Positions 15,655 to 16,343 of a stretch of DNA of 16,343 bases are shown here, piece by piece. The stretch is from the NCBI GenBank assembly GCA_015660615.1, contig DQKQ01000224.1, forward strand, positions 1-16,343, in the 5' to 3' direction. The translations under genes and the position numbers were made by a program. Each line of letters opens with the position of its first letter. Position 1 is the stretch's first letter. This DNA is from Flavobacteriales bacterium. Lineage in GTDB: Bacteria; Bacteroidota; Bacteroidia; Flavobacteriales_D; Sanyastnellaceae. The notes below the pieces were generated by a model. It had not been told where the DNA came from and searched no databases. It saw only the letters and a program-made list of their open reading frames with translations.

Positions 15655-15655
15655 C
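15634..15655. repeat. inverted repeat in the divergent M1 / slyD gap
   Basis: GCAAAG (15634-15639) and CTTTGC (15650-15655) form a perfect 6-bp dyad with a 10-base spacer, almost centred between the two start codons (15629 minus, 15659 plus). It may be two back-to-back -7 boxes, a regulator site or chance. Confidence 0.5.
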
Positions 15656-15658
15656 GGT

Positions 15659-16132
15659 ATGAAAAATAGAATTGTAAAAGAGGGCGTATTTGTGGAGATT
15701 GAGTATGTGTTAAGTGAAATTAACGAAAGTGGAGAACAAGGAGAAGTTCTTGAGGAATGTGGGGAAGAGAGTGCTTTCGGGTTCTACTTGGGCTCGGGAG
15801 AAGTCTTAGAAGCGCTGGAAAAAGAAATAATGGGAAAATCCACAGGTGAGCCTTTTGAAGTGGTGATTCCTTGTACAGAAGCTTATGGAGTGACCACAGA
15901 TGATGCAATTGTTATGATTCCTAAAACTGTTTTTGAGTTAGATGGAGAGTTTGACGAAGAGCACATTCAAGAGGGTGAGGCTATCGCGATGAACGATGAA
16001 GATGGAAATGAAATGGTGGGTGTAGTTGTGAGCATCTCTAAGACAGAAGTGGAAATGGATTTTAATCATCCTTTGGCTGAATTAGATCTTCATTTTGTTG
16101 GTTCTATTTGTGACGTAAGAGAAGAAGAATAA
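15659..16132 (+). CDS. slyD: SlyD-like FKBP-type peptidyl-prolyl cis-trans isomerase
   Basis: Folding helper that isomerises prolyl bonds and binds unfolded chains through an inserted IF domain; cytoplasmic, as there is no signal peptide. 157 residues: first FKBP segment at about 5-70 (VFVEIEYVLSE, then FGFYLGSGEVLEALEKEIMG); IF domain at about 70-125 (FEVVIPCTEAYGVTTDDAIV); return to the FKBP core with the hallmark NHPLAELDLHF, where most members have NHPLAGxxLxF. It stops at REEE and lacks the His/Cys-rich metal tail of E. coli SlyD, as in many short SlyD proteins. It is very acidic. The ATG at 15659 is the first possible start and keeps the N-terminal strand. thiL begins two bases after its stop, so the two share a transcript. 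Confidence 0.9.
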   Translation: MKNRIVKEGVFVEIEYVLSEINESGEQGEVLEECGEESAFGFYLGSGEVLEALEKEIMGKSTGEPFEVVIPCTEAYGVTTDDAIVMIPKTVFELDGEFDEEHIQEGEAIAMNDEDGNEMVGVVVSISKTEVEMDFNHPLAELDLHFVGSICDVREEE

Positions 16133-16134
16133 AT

Positions 16135-16343
16135 ATGGAACGTACGGAAATAAAAGATTTGGGGGAATTTGCCCTTATCAGTAAGTTGACAAAAGACTTA
16201 GCAAAAAACCGCCCATCTACACTTTTAGGTGTTGGAGACGACGCAGCAGTTATTGACCCACTGGGAAAGCGAGTCGTGGTAACAACAGATATGCTTGTTG
16301 AAGGTGTTCACTTTGATTTAAGCTATGTTCCTTTAAAGCACCT
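16135..16343 (+). CDS. thiL: thiamine-monophosphate kinase, 3' end missing
   Basis: Phosphorylates thiamine monophosphate to thiamine diphosphate, the active cofactor, using ATP in the cytoplasm. Only the first 69 residues are in the window, of about 340 expected. They hold the family's N-terminal hallmarks: LGEFALISKLTKDL, the Mg/ATP-binding GVGDDAAVID (32-41), and TTDMLVEGVHFDL (about 50-62), whose acidic residues bind metal and substrate. The fold is that of the PurM/AIR synthase superfamily, but the GDDAAV and DMLVEGVHF wording is specific to ThiL. It starts two bases after the slyD stop, too close for its own promoter. Confidence 0.95.
   Translation, partial: MERTEIKDLGEFALISKLTKDLAKNRPSTLLGVGDDAAVIDPLGKRVVVTTDMLVEGVHFDLSYVPLKH

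Noticed and set aside
1..16343. Mobile elements, CRISPR arrays, phage or defence genes
   Set aside because: I looked for transposase-like ORFs, regular direct repeats and toxin-antitoxin or nuclease motifs and found none; nearly all of the window is explained by housekeeping and envelope genes.

Overview
The window looks like an AT-rich chromosomal segment of a Bacteroidota bacterium, probably a marine-type member of the Flavobacteriales. Several things point there: a secreted M1 peptidase ending in a type IX secretion (T9SS) sorting domain; DUF4270 and DUF4837 lipoproteins, which are essentially Bacteroidota families; the gene order short glycogen-synthase-like gene / DUF4270 / glmS divergent from panC; atpA-atpG without atpD-atpC; and promoter-like TAnnTTTG boxes instead of clear sigma70 -10 boxes. 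The genus cannot be told from the sequence alone.

Layout. Positions 1-2240 hold the end of an ATP synthase operon (atpA lacking its start, then atpG). Positions 2291-3730 hold an NtrY-like membrane histidine kinase gene interrupted by one in-frame TGA. It runs tail to tail, with a 26-bp overlap, into a minus-strand cyclase-family hydrolase gene (3705-4481). Upstream of that gene is a minus-strand outer-membrane beta-barrel gene (4550-5383), and a strong intrinsic terminator lies between the two. After a 200-bp gap comes a minus-strand operon that reads from 9693 down to 5584: a short glycogen-synthase-like protein, a DUF4270 lipoprotein and GlmS. panC (9795-10637) diverges from this operon. 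It is followed by a tightly packed envelope cluster: tatA (54 residues, easily missed), an MltD-type lytic transglycosylase and a DUF4837 lipoprotein, with 4-bp start/stop overlaps at both joins. The DUF4837 gene overlaps the end of the minus-strand T9SS-exported M1 aminopeptidase gene by 54 bp. That gene diverges, across only 29 bp, from a SlyD-like FKBP isomerase gene followed by thiL, which is cut by the window end.

By function this is mostly housekeeping: energy (F1), cell-wall precursor supply (GlmS), wall remodelling (MltD), protein export (TatA), cofactors (PanC, ThiL), folding (SlyD) and peptide scavenging (M1). I see no mobile element, CRISPR array, phage gene, tRNA or rRNA, and no convincing new multi-gene system. 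The points most worth a second look are the single nonsense codon in the kinase, the half-length glycogen-synthase paralogue lacking the usual substrate-binding loop, the divergent slyD/M1 control region with a dyad and an apparently leaderless start, and the terminator set directly before the cyclase start.
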